Origin: Streptomyces flaveolus
GTDB lineage: Bacteria; Actinomycetota; Actinomycetes; Streptomycetales; Streptomycetaceae
Assembly: GCF_000716535.1 (NCBI RefSeq)
Contig: NZ_JNWV01000018.1
Coordinates: 62,001-126,000 of the forward strand
Direction: 5' to 3'
Length of the DNA stretch: 64,000 nucleotides
A program made the translations under genes and the position numbers. Under the pieces are notes generated by a model that saw nothing but the letters and a program-made list of their open reading frames with translations, did not search any database and had not been told where the DNA came from. Positions 42,134 to 51,019 of this stretch are shown here, piece after piece (the first letter of the stretch is position 1; every line of letters starts with the position of its first letter).

Positions 42134-42868
42134 CTATGCGGTCCTCTCACCGAGCCAGTCCGCGAACGTCTGGGTGCCGCGGGGGCCGGTGCCGGTCGGG
42201 AGCAGGCCGCCACTGCTCATCCCGCCGGGGACGTACAGGGGCAGGACCGGGCGCCGGTGGGCGGCGCCCGCGGCGATGAGGCGCCGGGCCATGCCGGCCA
42301 GCGACTCCACCCGCGGGCCGGCCAGTTCGGGAGCCATCGCCCGCGGCGGCCCGGGCGCGATGTCGGCGAGGGCATCGGCCACTTCCCGTACGGCGACGGG
42401 CTGCACCCGCCCCGCCGGCACCACCGCGATCGGCCCGGGGACGCCGTCCAGCAGCTGACCCGCGAACTCGTGGAACTGCGTCGCCCGCAGAACGGTCCAG
42501 GGCACCGCCCCGCTCCGGACGATCTCCTCCTGCCGCAGCTTGCCCGCGTAGTACGGGTTCCTGACCCGGTCGACCCCCACGATCGACAGCGTCACGAGGT
42601 GCCGTACCCCGGCACGCCCGGCCGCCCCGACCAGGTGCCGTCCCGCCCTGTCGAAGAAGTCCACCGACACCGACCCGCGGGTCGTGGTCACATTGCTGAC
42701 GTCGACCACCGCCTCGGCCCCGGCGAGCGCCGCGTCCAGCCCGGCCCCGCTCAGCAGGTCGACGCCCTGCCCGCGCGAGAGCACCACGGGCGCGTGTCCG
42801 CGAGCCCTCAGGGCCTCCACCACGAGCCGCCCGGCCAGCCCGGTACCCCCGGCAACCGCGATCTTCAT
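42134..42868 (-). CDS. NmrA-like NAD(P)-binding protein
   Basis: A 244-residue atypical short-chain dehydrogenase. The N-terminal cofactor motif is VAGGTGLAGRLVVEAL (residues 5-20), with VVDVSNVTTTRGSV and HLVTLSIVGVDRV typical of NmrA/SDR-a5 proteins. The usual YxxxK is replaced by YYAGKLRQEE, so catalysis is possible. CAGGAGC precedes ATG 42868. Members may be reductases or redox sensors. It stands alone between the tRNA and the response-regulator operon. Confidence 0.88.
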   Translation of the reverse strand: MKIAVAGGTGLAGRLVVEALRARGHAPVVLSRGQGVDLLSGAGLDAALAGAEAVVDVSNVTTTRGSVSVDFFDRAGRHLVGAAGRAGVRHLVTLSIVGVDRVRNPYYAGKLRQEEIVRSGAVPWTVLRATQFHEFAGQLLDGVPGPIAVVPAGRVQPVAVREVADALADIAPGPPRAMAPELAGPRVESLAGMARRLIAAGAAHRRPVLPLYVPGGMSSGGLLPTGTGPRGTQTFADWLGERTA

Positions 42869-43234
42869 GACTGCTCCTGTCCTCTGGACGCTGTACGGGA
42901 CGAGGACGGCCGGGCGCCCCCGCAACGTGACACCTCCGCCTGTGATCAGGGGCACACCTGTACTCAGCCGGCGTCGGGCAGGGGCAGGCCCTGCCGGATC
43001 TGGCTGTCCGCCGTCGCCAGGCCTCCGACACCTGAAGCGCTTGAGGTCAAACGGGAACCCGGTGATGCGACGCGCGTCACCCGGAAAGGTGCAAGCCCCT
43101 TCTCGGCGGGGTGATCCCTCCGGGACGTCCGGTGGGGCGTTCCGTTGAACCCGTCGGTCCCCCTCCTCGTGCTCCTGCACGGGGGACACCGCACGCCCAC
43201 GGCCCCCGCCCGTCCGCTTCCTGGGGGAGTCGCC
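42869..43234. other. Divergent intergenic region without a supported gene
   Basis: This 366-bp gap separates the NmrA-like gene from the LytTR regulator. It contains a near-perfect dyad CGGTGATGCG-ACG-CGCGTCACCCG around 43060-43082 and a GCAGGG...CCCTGC hairpin near 42975-42992. These could be regulator sites. No coding frame has a ribosome site and plausible composition. Confidence 0.5.
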
Positions 43235-44023
43235 ATGCTTCGGGTGTTGGCCGTCGACGACGAGGAACCGGCACTCGCCGAACTGCTGTTCCTGCTGCGG
43301 GCCGATCCCCGAGTGCGGTCGGCGGAGGGGGTCCTCGAAGCGGCCGAGGCGCTGCGGCGGCTGGGCCGGCGAGGGGCGGAGGGCGCGGCGGACGTCGACG
43401 CGGTGTTCCTCGACATCCGCATGGCGGGGCTCAGCGGCCTGGACCTCGCCCGGCTTCTCGCCGGCCGCGCCGAGCCGCCCCGGGTCGTCTTCGTCACCGC
43501 CCACGCGGAGCACGAGGAGTACGCCCTCCGGGCGTCCGGGCTCCGGGCCGTCGACCACCTGCTCAAGCCGGTGCGGCGCGAGCGCCTGGCCGAGGCGGTC
43601 AGGCGGGTCGCCGAGCTGGTCGCGGCCGACCGCGCCGCCCACCCGGGGCGTCCCGGAACCTGGCCGCTCGCCGACCGCGTCCCGGTGGAGCGCGAGGGCG
43701 TCACCCGGTTCCTGTCCGTCGCCGACATCACCCACGCCGAGGCCCATGGCGACCACGCCCTGCTGCACACCCGCCAGGACAGCCACCTGGTGCGCGTTCC
43801 GTTGTCCACGCTGGAGGAGTGCTGGCGGGCGAAGGGCTTCGTGCGGATCCACCGGCGCCATCTCGTCTCCCTCGCCCGCATCGACGAGATACGGGTCGAC
43901 GGGGGCCGGCTGACGGTCAGGATCGGCGCGTCGACGCTGGTCGTGAGCCGCCGGTGCGCCCGTGAACTGCGGGACCTACTGGTCGAGAAGGCCACGACGG
44001 ACCCGCCCCGCAACGGTCGCTGA
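43235..44023 (+). CDS. LytTR-family response regulator
   Basis: A 262-residue two-component regulator. The receiver domain opens MLRVLAVDDEEPAL and has the phosphorylation site Asp60 in VFLDIRMAGLSG, Thr in FVTAH and Lys in HLLKPVRR. The LytTR DNA-binding domain occupies about residues 155-250 (ITHAEAHGDHALLHT, GFVRIHRRHLVSLARIDEI). GGGGGAG precedes ATG 43235. Its cognate kinase is encoded at 46370, with a symporter in between, so the system probably senses extracellular carboxylate and controls uptake. Confidence 0.93.
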   Translation: MLRVLAVDDEEPALAELLFLLRADPRVRSAEGVLEAAEALRRLGRRGAEGAADVDAVFLDIRMAGLSGLDLARLLAGRAEPPRVVFVTAHAEHEEYALRASGLRAVDHLLKPVRRERLAEAVRRVAELVAADRAAHPGRPGTWPLADRVPVEREGVTRFLSVADITHAEAHGDHALLHTRQDSHLVRVPLSTLEECWRAKGFVRIHRRHLVSLARIDEIRVDGGRLTVRIGASTLVVSRRCARELRDLLVEKATTDPPRNGR

Positions 44024-44099
44024 CCGGAAGCTGTCGCTTTGGTTCCCTGATGCGTACACTCCACTGCGAAGTGTGATCATCGCGGTCGGAGGACGCGGC

Positions 44100-44510
44100 A
44101 TGGGTGCACCTGGGACTCCTCGACGTGAAGTGGTCACGGGGACCCCGCGTGCGGCCGGCGCGGACCGCGGAGGCCGGGGAAGCCATGGAGGCCGAGGTCA
44201 CGCCCGCCCCGGTGCCGTCCGCGCGAGCGAGGAGGGTCCGGCCGTCGAATCCCTCGCCCTCCGCGCCTTGATACGCCGTCAACTCCGGCTGGGGCTCCTC
44301 GCGTTCGGTCTGCTCGTCGTGCTCCTCGGGCCGCTGCCCCTCGTCTTCACGACCCTGCCGGACACGGGGAACCTTCCGGGCAGTGCCCTGATCGTCTGGG
44401 CCGTTCTCGGCGTCGCCGTCTACCCGGCGCTCGTCGTCATCGGCCGCTGGTACGTCGTACGCGCCGAACGCAACGAACGGGACACCGCGGACCTCGCCGA
44501 AAGGGCCTGA
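44100..44510 (+). CDS. DUF485-like small membrane partner of the symporter
   Basis: A 136-residue protein with two hydrophobic helices (LGLLAFGLLVVLLGPLPLVF and IVWAVLGVAVYPALVVIGRW) after a disordered basic N-terminus of about 50 residues. YjcH-like DUF485 proteins precede ActP-type symporters in many bacteria. ATG 44100 follows GGAGGA. A start inside, near codon 50, would give a more usual length, so the disordered region may not be translated. A 16-codon frame leads directly to the symporter start. Confidence 0.75.
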   Translation: MGAPGTPRREVVTGTPRAAGADRGGRGSHGGRGHARPGAVRASEEGPAVESLALRALIRRQLRLGLLAFGLLVVLLGPLPLVFTTLPDTGNLPGSALIVWAVLGVAVYPALVVIGRWYVVRAERNERDTADLAERA

Positions 44511-44512
44511 CG

Positions 44513-44563
44513 GTGACCCACGCCCAGCGACACCGGCCCGGCCGCGCAGGGGCCGCCGGGTGA
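44513..44563 (+). CDS. 16-codon linker frame before the symporter gene
   Basis: GTG at 44513 begins 2 nt after the DUF485-like stop, and its TGA (44561-44563) overlaps the symporter GTG as GTGA. It encodes VTHAQRHRPGRAGAAG. It could couple ribosomes from one gene to the next; the peptide itself has no recognisable feature. Confidence 0.35.
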   Translation: MTHAQRHRPGRAGAAG

Positions 44564-46314
44564 ACCAGACGTACGGCATCGTGGCCGTGTCGGCGGCGGT
44601 CGTCGCGACCCTGGTGATCGGCTCGACGGGGCTGCGCATCTCCCGCACCACCTCCGACTTCTACGTCGCCTCCCGTACCGTTCCGCCGTACCTCAACGCC
44701 ATGGCCATCAGCGGCGAGTACCTGTCGGCGGCCTCCTTCCTCGGCATCGCCGGACTCGTCGCCGCGGAGGGCGTCGAGATGCTCTGGTTCCCCGTGGGCT
44801 ACGCAGCCGGCTACCTCGTGCTGCTCGTGTTCGTCGCCGCTCCGCTGCGCCGCTCCGGGGCGTACACCCTGCCCGACTTCGCCGACGCGCGGCTGGAGTC
44901 GAGGGCCGCCCGGCGCGTCGCCAGCGTGCTCGTCGTCGGCGTCGGCTGGCTCTACCTGCTGCCCCAGCTCCAGGGCGCGGGCCTCACCCTGGGCCTGGTC
45001 ACCGGCGCACCGCGCTGGCTCGGCGGTGTGCTCGTCGCCGTCGTCGTCACCCTGGCCGTGGCGGCCGGCGGCATGCGCAGCATCACCTTCGTCCAGGCCT
45101 TCCAGTACTGCCTGAAACTGACCGCGCTGCTCGTGCCGGCGATCTTCCTGGTGCTCGCCTGGCACGGCGACCCGCGCCCCGCCGACGCCCTGGACGAGCC
45201 GCCGACCTTCCGCCGGCACACCCAGGTCACCGTCGAGACCACCATCCGCATCAGGCTCGAGGAACCGCTGCGGGCCGTCGCGACCGGCTCCGTGGACGGA
45301 CGGGACTACGACGACGGCCGCCTGCTGCTGGACCCCGGGGTGCACGAGGTCCGGGCCGGGACGACGCTCCGGTTCCCGCCGAACTCCCCGGTGCCCGAGC
45401 GAGAGTCCGACGACGGACGGCGCACCGGAGCCTCCAGTTGGGCGGCGCCCCTGTCGGGCGGCAAGGACGACCACCCGCTGTACACGACGTACGGGCTGAT
45501 CTTCGCCACCTTCCTCGGCACCATGGGACTGCCCCACGTCCTCGTCCGCTTCTACACCAACCCCGACGGCCGCGCCGCCCGGCGCACCACCGTGATCGTG
45601 CTCGCCCTGGTCGGCGGCTTCTATCTGCTGCCGCCCCTCTACGGCCTGCTCGGCCGGATCTACGCCCCCGACCTGCTGCTCACCGGCACCACGGACGCCG
45701 CCGTGCTCGTCCTGCCGGAACGGCTCGTCGGCGGCCCGGGCGGCGATCTGCTCGGCGCGCTGATCGCCGCCGGCGCCTGTGCCGCCTTCCTGTCCACCGC
45801 CTCCGGGCTCACCCTGTCCGTCGCGGGCGTGCTCAGCCAGGACGTACTGCCCTCACTCGGCGTCCGCCACTTCCGGCTGGCGACGCTCCTGGCGGTCGCC
45901 GTGCCCGTCACGGTGAGCGTGGCCGCCGGCAACCTCCCCGTCGCCAATGCCGTGGGCCTCGCCTTCGCGGTGGCCGCCTCCTCCTTCTGCCCGCTGCTGG
46001 TGCTCGGCATCTGGTGGCGCGGACTCACCGCGCCCGGCGCCATCGCGGGGCTGCTCACCGGCGGCGGCAGCGCCCTCGTCGCGGTCGCCCTGACCATCGC
46101 CGGGCCCCTGACCGACGGCTGGGCGCACACCCTGCTCGCCTGGCCGGCCGTGTGGTCCGTACCGCTCGGCTTCCTGACCATGATCCTGGTCTCCCTGGCC
46201 ACCCGGGACCGGATCCCGCCCGGCACCGAGGCCGCCATGGCCCGCCTCCACCTGCCCGAACGCCCCGCCGGCCAGGGCGCGCCCCCCACCCGCCGAGGAG
46301 TGACCACCCCATGA
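44560..46314 (+). CDS. Sodium:solute symporter (ActP/MctC-like)
   Basis: A 584-residue SSS-family transporter with about 13 helices. Landmarks are FYVASRTVPPYLNAMAISGE and YLSAASFLGIAG at the N-terminus (as in the acetate/pyruvate permeases ActP and MctC) and ACAAFLSTASGLTLSVAGVL for the sodium site. A loop of about 100 residues (210-310) is charged and extracytoplasmic or cytoplasmic. It likely imports a short monocarboxylate. It lies between the DUF485-like protein and the LytS-type kinase, linked by overlapping short frames. Confidence 0.92.
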   Translation: MNQTYGIVAVSAAVVATLVIGSTGLRISRTTSDFYVASRTVPPYLNAMAISGEYLSAASFLGIAGLVAAEGVEMLWFPVGYAAGYLVLLVFVAAPLRRSGAYTLPDFADARLESRAARRVASVLVVGVGWLYLLPQLQGAGLTLGLVTGAPRWLGGVLVAVVVTLAVAAGGMRSITFVQAFQYCLKLTALLVPAIFLVLAWHGDPRPADALDEPPTFRRHTQVTVETTIRIRLEEPLRAVATGSVDGRDYDDGRLLLDPGVHEVRAGTTLRFPPNSPVPERESDDGRRTGASSWAAPLSGGKDDHPLYTTYGLIFATFLGTMGLPHVLVRFYTNPDGRAARRTTVIVLALVGGFYLLPPLYGLLGRIYAPDLLLTGTTDAAVLVLPERLVGGPGGDLLGALIAAGACAAFLSTASGLTLSVAGVLSQDVLPSLGVRHFRLATLLAVAVPVTVSVAAGNLPVANAVGLAFAVAASSFCPLLVLGIWWRGLTAPGAIAGLLTGGGSALVAVALTIAGPLTDGWAHTLLAWPAVWSVPLGFLTMILVSLATRDRIPPGTEAAMARLHLPERPAGQGAPPTRRGVTTP

Positions 46315-46373
46315 CGACCCACCGGCCCGCCGCCGACAGGGCCTCCGCGTGCACGAACGGGACACGCGCATGA
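46311..46373 (+). CDS. 20-codon linker frame between symporter and kinase
   Basis: ATG 46311 overlaps the symporter stop as ATGA, and the TGA at 46371-46373 overlaps the kinase ATG at 46370. It encodes MTTHRPAADRASACTNGTRA. Exact joining at both ends suggests termination-reinitiation coupling, though chance overlap is possible in such GC-rich DNA. Confidence 0.45.
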   Translation: MTTHRPAADRASACTNGTRA

Positions 46374-47587
46374 ACGGGCTCGCCCTGCTCGCCGCCGGCG
46401 CCCCGCTCTTGTTCGCCGGGGGCCTCGCCGCCGGGCGCCTGCTGGCCCGCCGCGCCGCCGAGGGCGGCACGGACTCCGGTACTCCCGTGGAACGCGCCAC
46501 CTTCCACACCCTGCACACCGCGTCCCTGGCGGCACCCCCGCTGCGCGCCGGGCTCACCGAGGACGCGGCCCGCAAGGCGGTACGACGGCTCCGGCCGCTG
46601 TTCGGTACGGCCGCGCTCGGCCTCACCGACCGGGACCGGCCGCTGGCCTGGGACGGACCGGGCCGGCATCACGAGGACACCGTCGTGGACCGGGTCCGTC
46701 AGGTGCTGGACTCCGGCCGCGCCCAGACCTTCGCCGTCGGCTGCCCGGACCCGGACTGTCCCGTGCGCTGGGGTGCCGCCGTGCCGCTCACCGTCGACCG
46801 GCGGGTGCTCGGCGCCCTCGTCGTGCTCGGCGTCCGGGAGTCGGCGTCCCTGCTCCGGGCCGCCGAGGAGGTGGCGCGCTGGGTCTCCGTACAGCTCGAA
46901 CTCGCCGAGCTGGACCGGGCCCGCACGGGGCTGATCGAGGCGGAGATCCGGGCGCTGCGCGCGCAGATCTCCCCGCACTTCATCTACAACTCCCTCGCGG
47001 CGATCGCCTCGTTCGTCCGCACCGACCCCGAGCGGGCGCGCGAACTCCTCCTGGAGTTCGCCGACTTCACCCGCTACTCCTTCCGCCGGCACGGTGAGTT
47101 CACCACCCTCGCCGAGGAGCTGCGTTCCATCGAGCAGTTCCTGGAGCTGGTCCGCGCCCGGTTCGGGCAGCGGCTGCGGGTGACCCTCCAGATCGCCCCC
47201 GAGGTGCTGCCCGTGACGGTGCCCTTCCTGTGCCTCCAGCCGCTCGTGGAGAACGCGGTCAAGCACGGGCTGGAGGAGAGCGTCGAGCGCAGCCGGATCA
47301 GTATCACCGCGCTGGACGAGGGGGCGCTGGCCCGCATCGTCATCGAGGACAACGGAGTCGGCATGGAGCCCGACCGGCTGCGCGGGATCCTGCGCGGCGA
47401 GGGCAGCCCCTCGACGGGCATCGGGCTGCGCAACGTCGACGAGCGGCTGCGGCAGGTCTACGGCGACGACCACGGGCTGGTGATCGAGACCGGCGTCGGA
47501 GCCGGCATGAAGATCACGATCCGCATCCCCAAGTACCGGCCCGGAGTCCACAGCACGCCCCCGCGCACGGCGACGGGCAGCGCCTGA
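46370..47587 (+). CDS. LytS-type sensor histidine kinase
   Basis: A 405-residue kinase. One N-terminal membrane helix (LALLAAGAPLLFAGGLAAGR) is followed by a GAF-like sensor (about 50-190), the His-kinase domain with phospho-His203 in QISPHFIYNSL, and an ATPase with N box QPLVENAVKHGLEES, G1 EDNGVGMEP and G2 STGIGLRNVDERL. ATG 46370 is chosen because it overlaps the preceding short frame; GTG at 46349 would add 7 residues. It partners with the LytTR regulator at 43235. Confidence 0.93.
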   Translation: MNGLALLAAGAPLLFAGGLAAGRLLARRAAEGGTDSGTPVERATFHTLHTASLAAPPLRAGLTEDAARKAVRRLRPLFGTAALGLTDRDRPLAWDGPGRHHEDTVVDRVRQVLDSGRAQTFAVGCPDPDCPVRWGAAVPLTVDRRVLGALVVLGVRESASLLRAAEEVARWVSVQLELAELDRARTGLIEAEIRALRAQISPHFIYNSLAAIASFVRTDPERARELLLEFADFTRYSFRRHGEFTTLAEELRSIEQFLELVRARFGQRLRVTLQIAPEVLPVTVPFLCLQPLVENAVKHGLEESVERSRISITALDEGALARIVIEDNGVGMEPDRLRGILRGEGSPSTGIGLRNVDERLRQVYGDDHGLVIETGVGAGMKITIRIPKYRPGVHSTPPRTATGSA

Positions 47588-47632
47588 CGGGCCGGCGGCG
47601 ACCAGGCGGTCCGGCACCGGGACAGTCCGCGT

Positions 47633-49063
47633 CTATGGCACCTCGACCGCGGACGTCCGCTTGCGCTGCCGCCGGGCCGCCATCACCGCGTAGACGATGA
47701 TCCCGACGAACAGGAACAGCACGCCCTGGTAGACCGCCGCGTAGCCGGCGCCCGCCATCAGCCAGACCGAGAAGGCGGCGGCCACCGCGGTGACCACGCA
47801 GTCGCGCACCAGCCTGGCCCGGTCGACCGCCTCGGGACGGCCGGACACGAGGTGGAAGATCTGCGCGGCGGTGGCCAGCAGGTACGGCACGGTCGCGGTG
47901 AACGTGGTGACCAGGACCAGGACCTCGAAGACCTTGCCCGAACCCGACAGGTAGTTGTAGACGGTGAGCAGCGAGGCGAGGACGACCGTCACGCCCACCC
48001 CGACCGTGGGCACGCCCCGCCGCCGGCGCGTGAAGGCGCTCGGGAACAGGCCGTCGCGGGCCGCCGCGTACGGCGTCTGGGCGCTCAGCAGGGTCCAGCC
48101 GTTGAGGCAGCCGGTCATCGACACCAGGGCGGCGAGCGCCACCGCCGTACCGCCCCAGCTGCCGCCGAACATCGTGTTCACGGCGTCCGAGAACGGCGCG
48201 GTGGAGGTCACCAGACGGTCGTGCGCGACCGTGCCGAACACGGACAGCGTGCCCAGCAGGTACACCAGCGCGGCGCCCGCCGTGCCGATCACGGTGGCAC
48301 GCCCCACGTTGCGGCGGGCGTTCCTGACCTCGCCCGCGCTGACGGCGGCGGACTCCACCCCGAGGTAGGAGAAGAGCAGCAGGGCGGCGGAGGCCGAGAC
48401 CGCGCCGATCGCGCCGTGGCCACTGGAGTTGAACGGGCCGAGGCGGTCCGGGTCGAAGAAGAACAGTCCGCCGACCGCGACGAGCAGCAGCGGTACGAAC
48501 TTCAGCACCGTGGACACCAGCTGCACGGCACCCACGTACCGGGTGCCCGCGAAGTTGGCGAGGGCGGGCAGCCACTGGAGGGCCAGCGCGGCCAGGCAGG
48601 CGGTCCAGCGGTGCCCGTTCACCGGGATCAGCACGTCGAGGTAGCCGACGGCGGCCACGGCGAGCGCGGCGTTCGACACCCAGGTGGTGATCCAGTACGA
48701 CCAGGCCGCCAGGAATCCCGCGAAGTCGCCGAACGCCTCGCGGGCGTAGACGTAGGGGCCGCCGGTGCGCGGGTCGCGCGCGGCGAGCCGGCCGAAGACC
48801 AGGGCCAGCGCGATGGCGCCGACGGTCAGCACCCCGAAGGCGACCAGGCTGACCGTGCCGTAGGGGGCGATGGAGGCGGGGAGCAGGAAGATGCCGCCGC
48901 CGATGATGTTGCCCATGACCAGCGCGGTGGCGACGGGCAGGCCGAACCGGCGGGCATGCCTGCCGGTGTCGCCGTGCGGGTCCTCGACGGGAGCGGTGGG
49001 GGTCTCCGCGGGGATCTCCGCGGGGGCCGGAGCCGACTGCGGGACGGTTCCGGTGTTGTGCAT
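47633..49063 (-). CDS. APC-family amino acid permease
   Basis: A 476-residue transporter with 12 predicted helices. The APC signature GNIIGGGIFLLPASIAPYG lies in helix 1, with RTGGPYVYAREAFGDFAGFL in helix 3 and SYLGVESAAVSAGEVRNARR in helix 6, the pattern of arginine/agmatine and related exchangers. ATG 49063 is preferred; ATG at 49081 would add 6 residues. It is co-directional with the hydroxyproline genes behind the regulator, so it may import hydroxyproline or proline; this is inference from position only. Confidence 0.9.
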   Translation of the reverse strand: MHNTGTVPQSAPAPAEIPAETPTAPVEDPHGDTGRHARRFGLPVATALVMGNIIGGGIFLLPASIAPYGTVSLVAFGVLTVGAIALALVFGRLAARDPRTGGPYVYAREAFGDFAGFLAAWSYWITTWVSNAALAVAAVGYLDVLIPVNGHRWTACLAALALQWLPALANFAGTRYVGAVQLVSTVLKFVPLLLVAVGGLFFFDPDRLGPFNSSGHGAIGAVSASAALLLFSYLGVESAAVSAGEVRNARRNVGRATVIGTAGAALVYLLGTLSVFGTVAHDRLVTSTAPFSDAVNTMFGGSWGGTAVALAALVSMTGCLNGWTLLSAQTPYAAARDGLFPSAFTRRRRGVPTVGVGVTVVLASLLTVYNYLSGSGKVFEVLVLVTTFTATVPYLLATAAQIFHLVSGRPEAVDRARLVRDCVVTAVAAAFSVWLMAGAGYAAVYQGVLFLFVGIIVYAVMAARRQRKRTSAVEVP

Positions 49064-49239
49064 GGGTGGTGCGCCTCTCATGGAACTGACGTTCCCGGGA
49101 TCACCGGGACGCGTCCCATGGTCGGGGATGTGCCGATGTGGCTCAAAATCGCCGGTTGTTGTCCGGTGTGGGCGGCCTGAGCATGAAAAAAGCGTCGTGG
49201 TGAGGTGTTCGCACCGCGAGATGTCCGGCACTCCCGCGG

Positions 49240-49277
49240 GGGCCGGTCCGGCCCTCTCCCTCGGGCCGGCCCGGCCC
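49240..49277 (-). terminator. Terminator after the FCD-GntR gene
   Basis: 15-bp stem GGGCCGGTCCGGCCC / GGGCCGGCCCGGCCC with one mismatch and an 8-nt loop, just past the regulator stop. Confidence 0.75.
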
Positions 49278-49285
49278 GGGCGCGG

Positions 49286-49972
49286 TCACTCCGTCGCCGC
49301 CCACAGGCTGCGCACATGCCCCAGGTGCCGGGTCATGATCGTGTGTACGCCCTTCGCGTCGCGCTCCAGCAGGGCGTCCAGCAGCTCCAGGTGCTCCTCG
49401 GCGGAGGCGAGCAGCCGGCCCGCCTCCACCAGCGCGGTCAGGCCGTACAGGCGGGAGCGTTTGCGCAGGTCGGCGACGACCTCGACCAGGTGGGCATTGC
49501 CCGCCAGGGCGAGCAGCCCGAGGTGGAAGCGGGTGTCGGCCTCGACATAGGCGATCAGGTCGCCCGCCACCGCGGCGGTGACGATCTCCCGGGCCGCCGG
49601 GCGCAGCGCCTCCAGGGAGACGCGGTCGGCCGTGCGGGCCAGGTCCACCACGGTGGGGATCTCGATGAGCGCCCTGATGTGCGTGTACTCGTCGAGCTGT
49701 CTGTCCGAGACGGCGGTGACCCGGAAGCCCTTGTTGGGCACGGTGTCGACCAGCCCCTCCTTCGCCAGGTCGAGCATCGCCTCCCGCACCGGCGTCGCCG
49801 AGACGCCGAACCGGGCGGCCAGCGAGGGCGCCGAGTACACCTCACCCGGCCGCAGCTCGCCCGCGATCAGCGCGGCCCGCAGGGCGTCCGCGACCCGCTC
49901 GCGGTAGCTGCTCCGCCGGCCGCCCAGCCGGGGGAGCGCGGGCATCTGTGCACCCTGGGTGTTCTGTGCCAT
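49286..49972 (-). CDS. GntR-family regulator with FCD domain, hydroxyproline operon
   Basis: A 228-residue regulator. The winged helix-turn-helix (YRERVADALRAALIAGEL, LAARFGVSATPVREAMLDL, NKGFRVTAV) is followed by an FCD domain with metal-ligand candidates Asp and His in EADTRFHLGLL, HTIMTRHLGH and the His of NAHLVE. FCD members usually bind a carboxylate through a metal ion. The start is uncertain: ATG 49972, 49981 or 49945. It is the last gene of the hydroxyproline operon and the probable reader of the TATGTCACA sites at 51942 and 54903. Confidence 0.9.
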   Translation of the reverse strand: MAQNTQGAQMPALPRLGGRRSSYRERVADALRAALIAGELRPGEVYSAPSLAARFGVSATPVREAMLDLAKEGLVDTVPNKGFRVTAVSDRQLDEYTHIRALIEIPTVVDLARTADRVSLEALRPAAREIVTAAVAGDLIAYVEADTRFHLGLLALAGNAHLVEVVADLRKRSRLYGLTALVEAGRLLASAEEHLELLDALLERDAKGVHTIMTRHLGHVRSLWAATE

Positions 49973-50004
49973 GTCACGCATCACCGGGGTGAGTCTAGAG
50001 GAAG

Positions 50005-51006
50005 CTAGAGGACGAACCCTTCCGGGAACGGATCGGTCGGGTCCAGCAGATACTGCGCGGTCCCCGTGATCCACGCGCGGCCGGTGAAGCTGGGCAGCAC
50101 GGCCGGCACCCCGCCGACCTCCGCCGTCCCCAGCAGCCGGCCGGTGAAGCGGGTGCCGATGAACGACTCGTTCACGAACTCGGTGTGCAGCGGGAGTTCG
50201 CCCCGCGCGTGCAGTTGCGCCATGCGCGCGCTGGTCCCCGTGCCGCACGGGGAGCGGTCGAACCAGCCCGGATGGATGACCATGGCGTGCCGGGAGCGCC
50301 GGGCCGTGGCGCCGGGCGCGTACAGGTGGACGTGATGGCAGCCGCGGATGGACGGGTCCTCCGGATGCACCGGCTCCGCCTCCGCGTTGATCGCGTCCAT
50401 CAGGGACAGGCCGGCCGCGAGGATGTCGTCCTTGCGGGCACGGTCGAAGGGCAGCCCGAAGGCGTCGAGCGGCAGGATCGCGTAGAAGTTGCCGCCGTAG
50501 GCCAGGTCGTAGGTGACGGTACGCCCGTCCGGCAAGGTGATCTCGCGGTCCAGCGCGACGGCGAACGACGGCACGTTCCTCAGCGTCACGTTCCGCGCGG
50601 CGCCGTCCTCCACCGCGACCTCGGCGACCACGACCCCGGCCGGGGTGTCGAGCCGGATCGTGGTCACCGGTTCCGTGACCGCCACCATGCCGGTCTCGAC
50701 CAGCACGGTCGCGACGCCGATCGTGCCGTGCCCGCACATCGGCAGATAGCCGGAGACCTCGATGTAGACCACGCCCCAGTCGCAGTCCGGGCGGGTCGGC
50801 GGCTGCAGGATCGCGCCGCTCATCGCGGCGTGCCCGCGCGGCTCGTTCATCAGCAACCGCTTCACGTCGTCGCGGTGTTCACGGAACCACAACCGCCGTT
50901 CGTTCATGGTCGCCCCGGGGACGGTGCCGATCCCGCCGGTGATCACGCGGGTCGGCATGCCCTCGGTGTGCGAGTCGACGGCGTGCAGGACGAGCTTGCT
51001 GCGCAT
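50005..51006 (-). CDS. 4-hydroxyproline 2-epimerase (proline racemase family)
   Basis: Interconverts trans-4-hydroxy-L-proline and cis-4-hydroxy-D-proline, without a cofactor, by two opposed thiols. Both catalytic Cys are present: Cys91 (MCGHGTIG) and Cys254 (SPCGTGTSA). Two Cys mark an epimerase or racemase; the dehydratase branch has Thr in the second place. Length (333) is typical. GAGGAG precedes ATG 51006. It lies 13 nt downstream of the DapA-like gene and acts first in the pathway. Confidence 0.94.
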   Translation of the reverse strand: MRSKLVLHAVDSHTEGMPTRVITGGIGTVPGATMNERRLWFREHRDDVKRLLMNEPRGHAAMSGAILQPPTRPDCDWGVVYIEVSGYLPMCGHGTIGVATVLVETGMVAVTEPVTTIRLDTPAGVVVAEVAVEDGAARNVTLRNVPSFAVALDREITLPDGRTVTYDLAYGGNFYAILPLDAFGLPFDRARKDDILAAGLSLMDAINAEAEPVHPEDPSIRGCHHVHLYAPGATARRSRHAMVIHPGWFDRSPCGTGTSARMAQLHARGELPLHTEFVNESFIGTRFTGRLLGTAEVGGVPAVLPSFTGRAWITGTAQYLLDPTDPFPEGFVL

Positions 51007-51019
51007 GGTCCGGCTCCTC

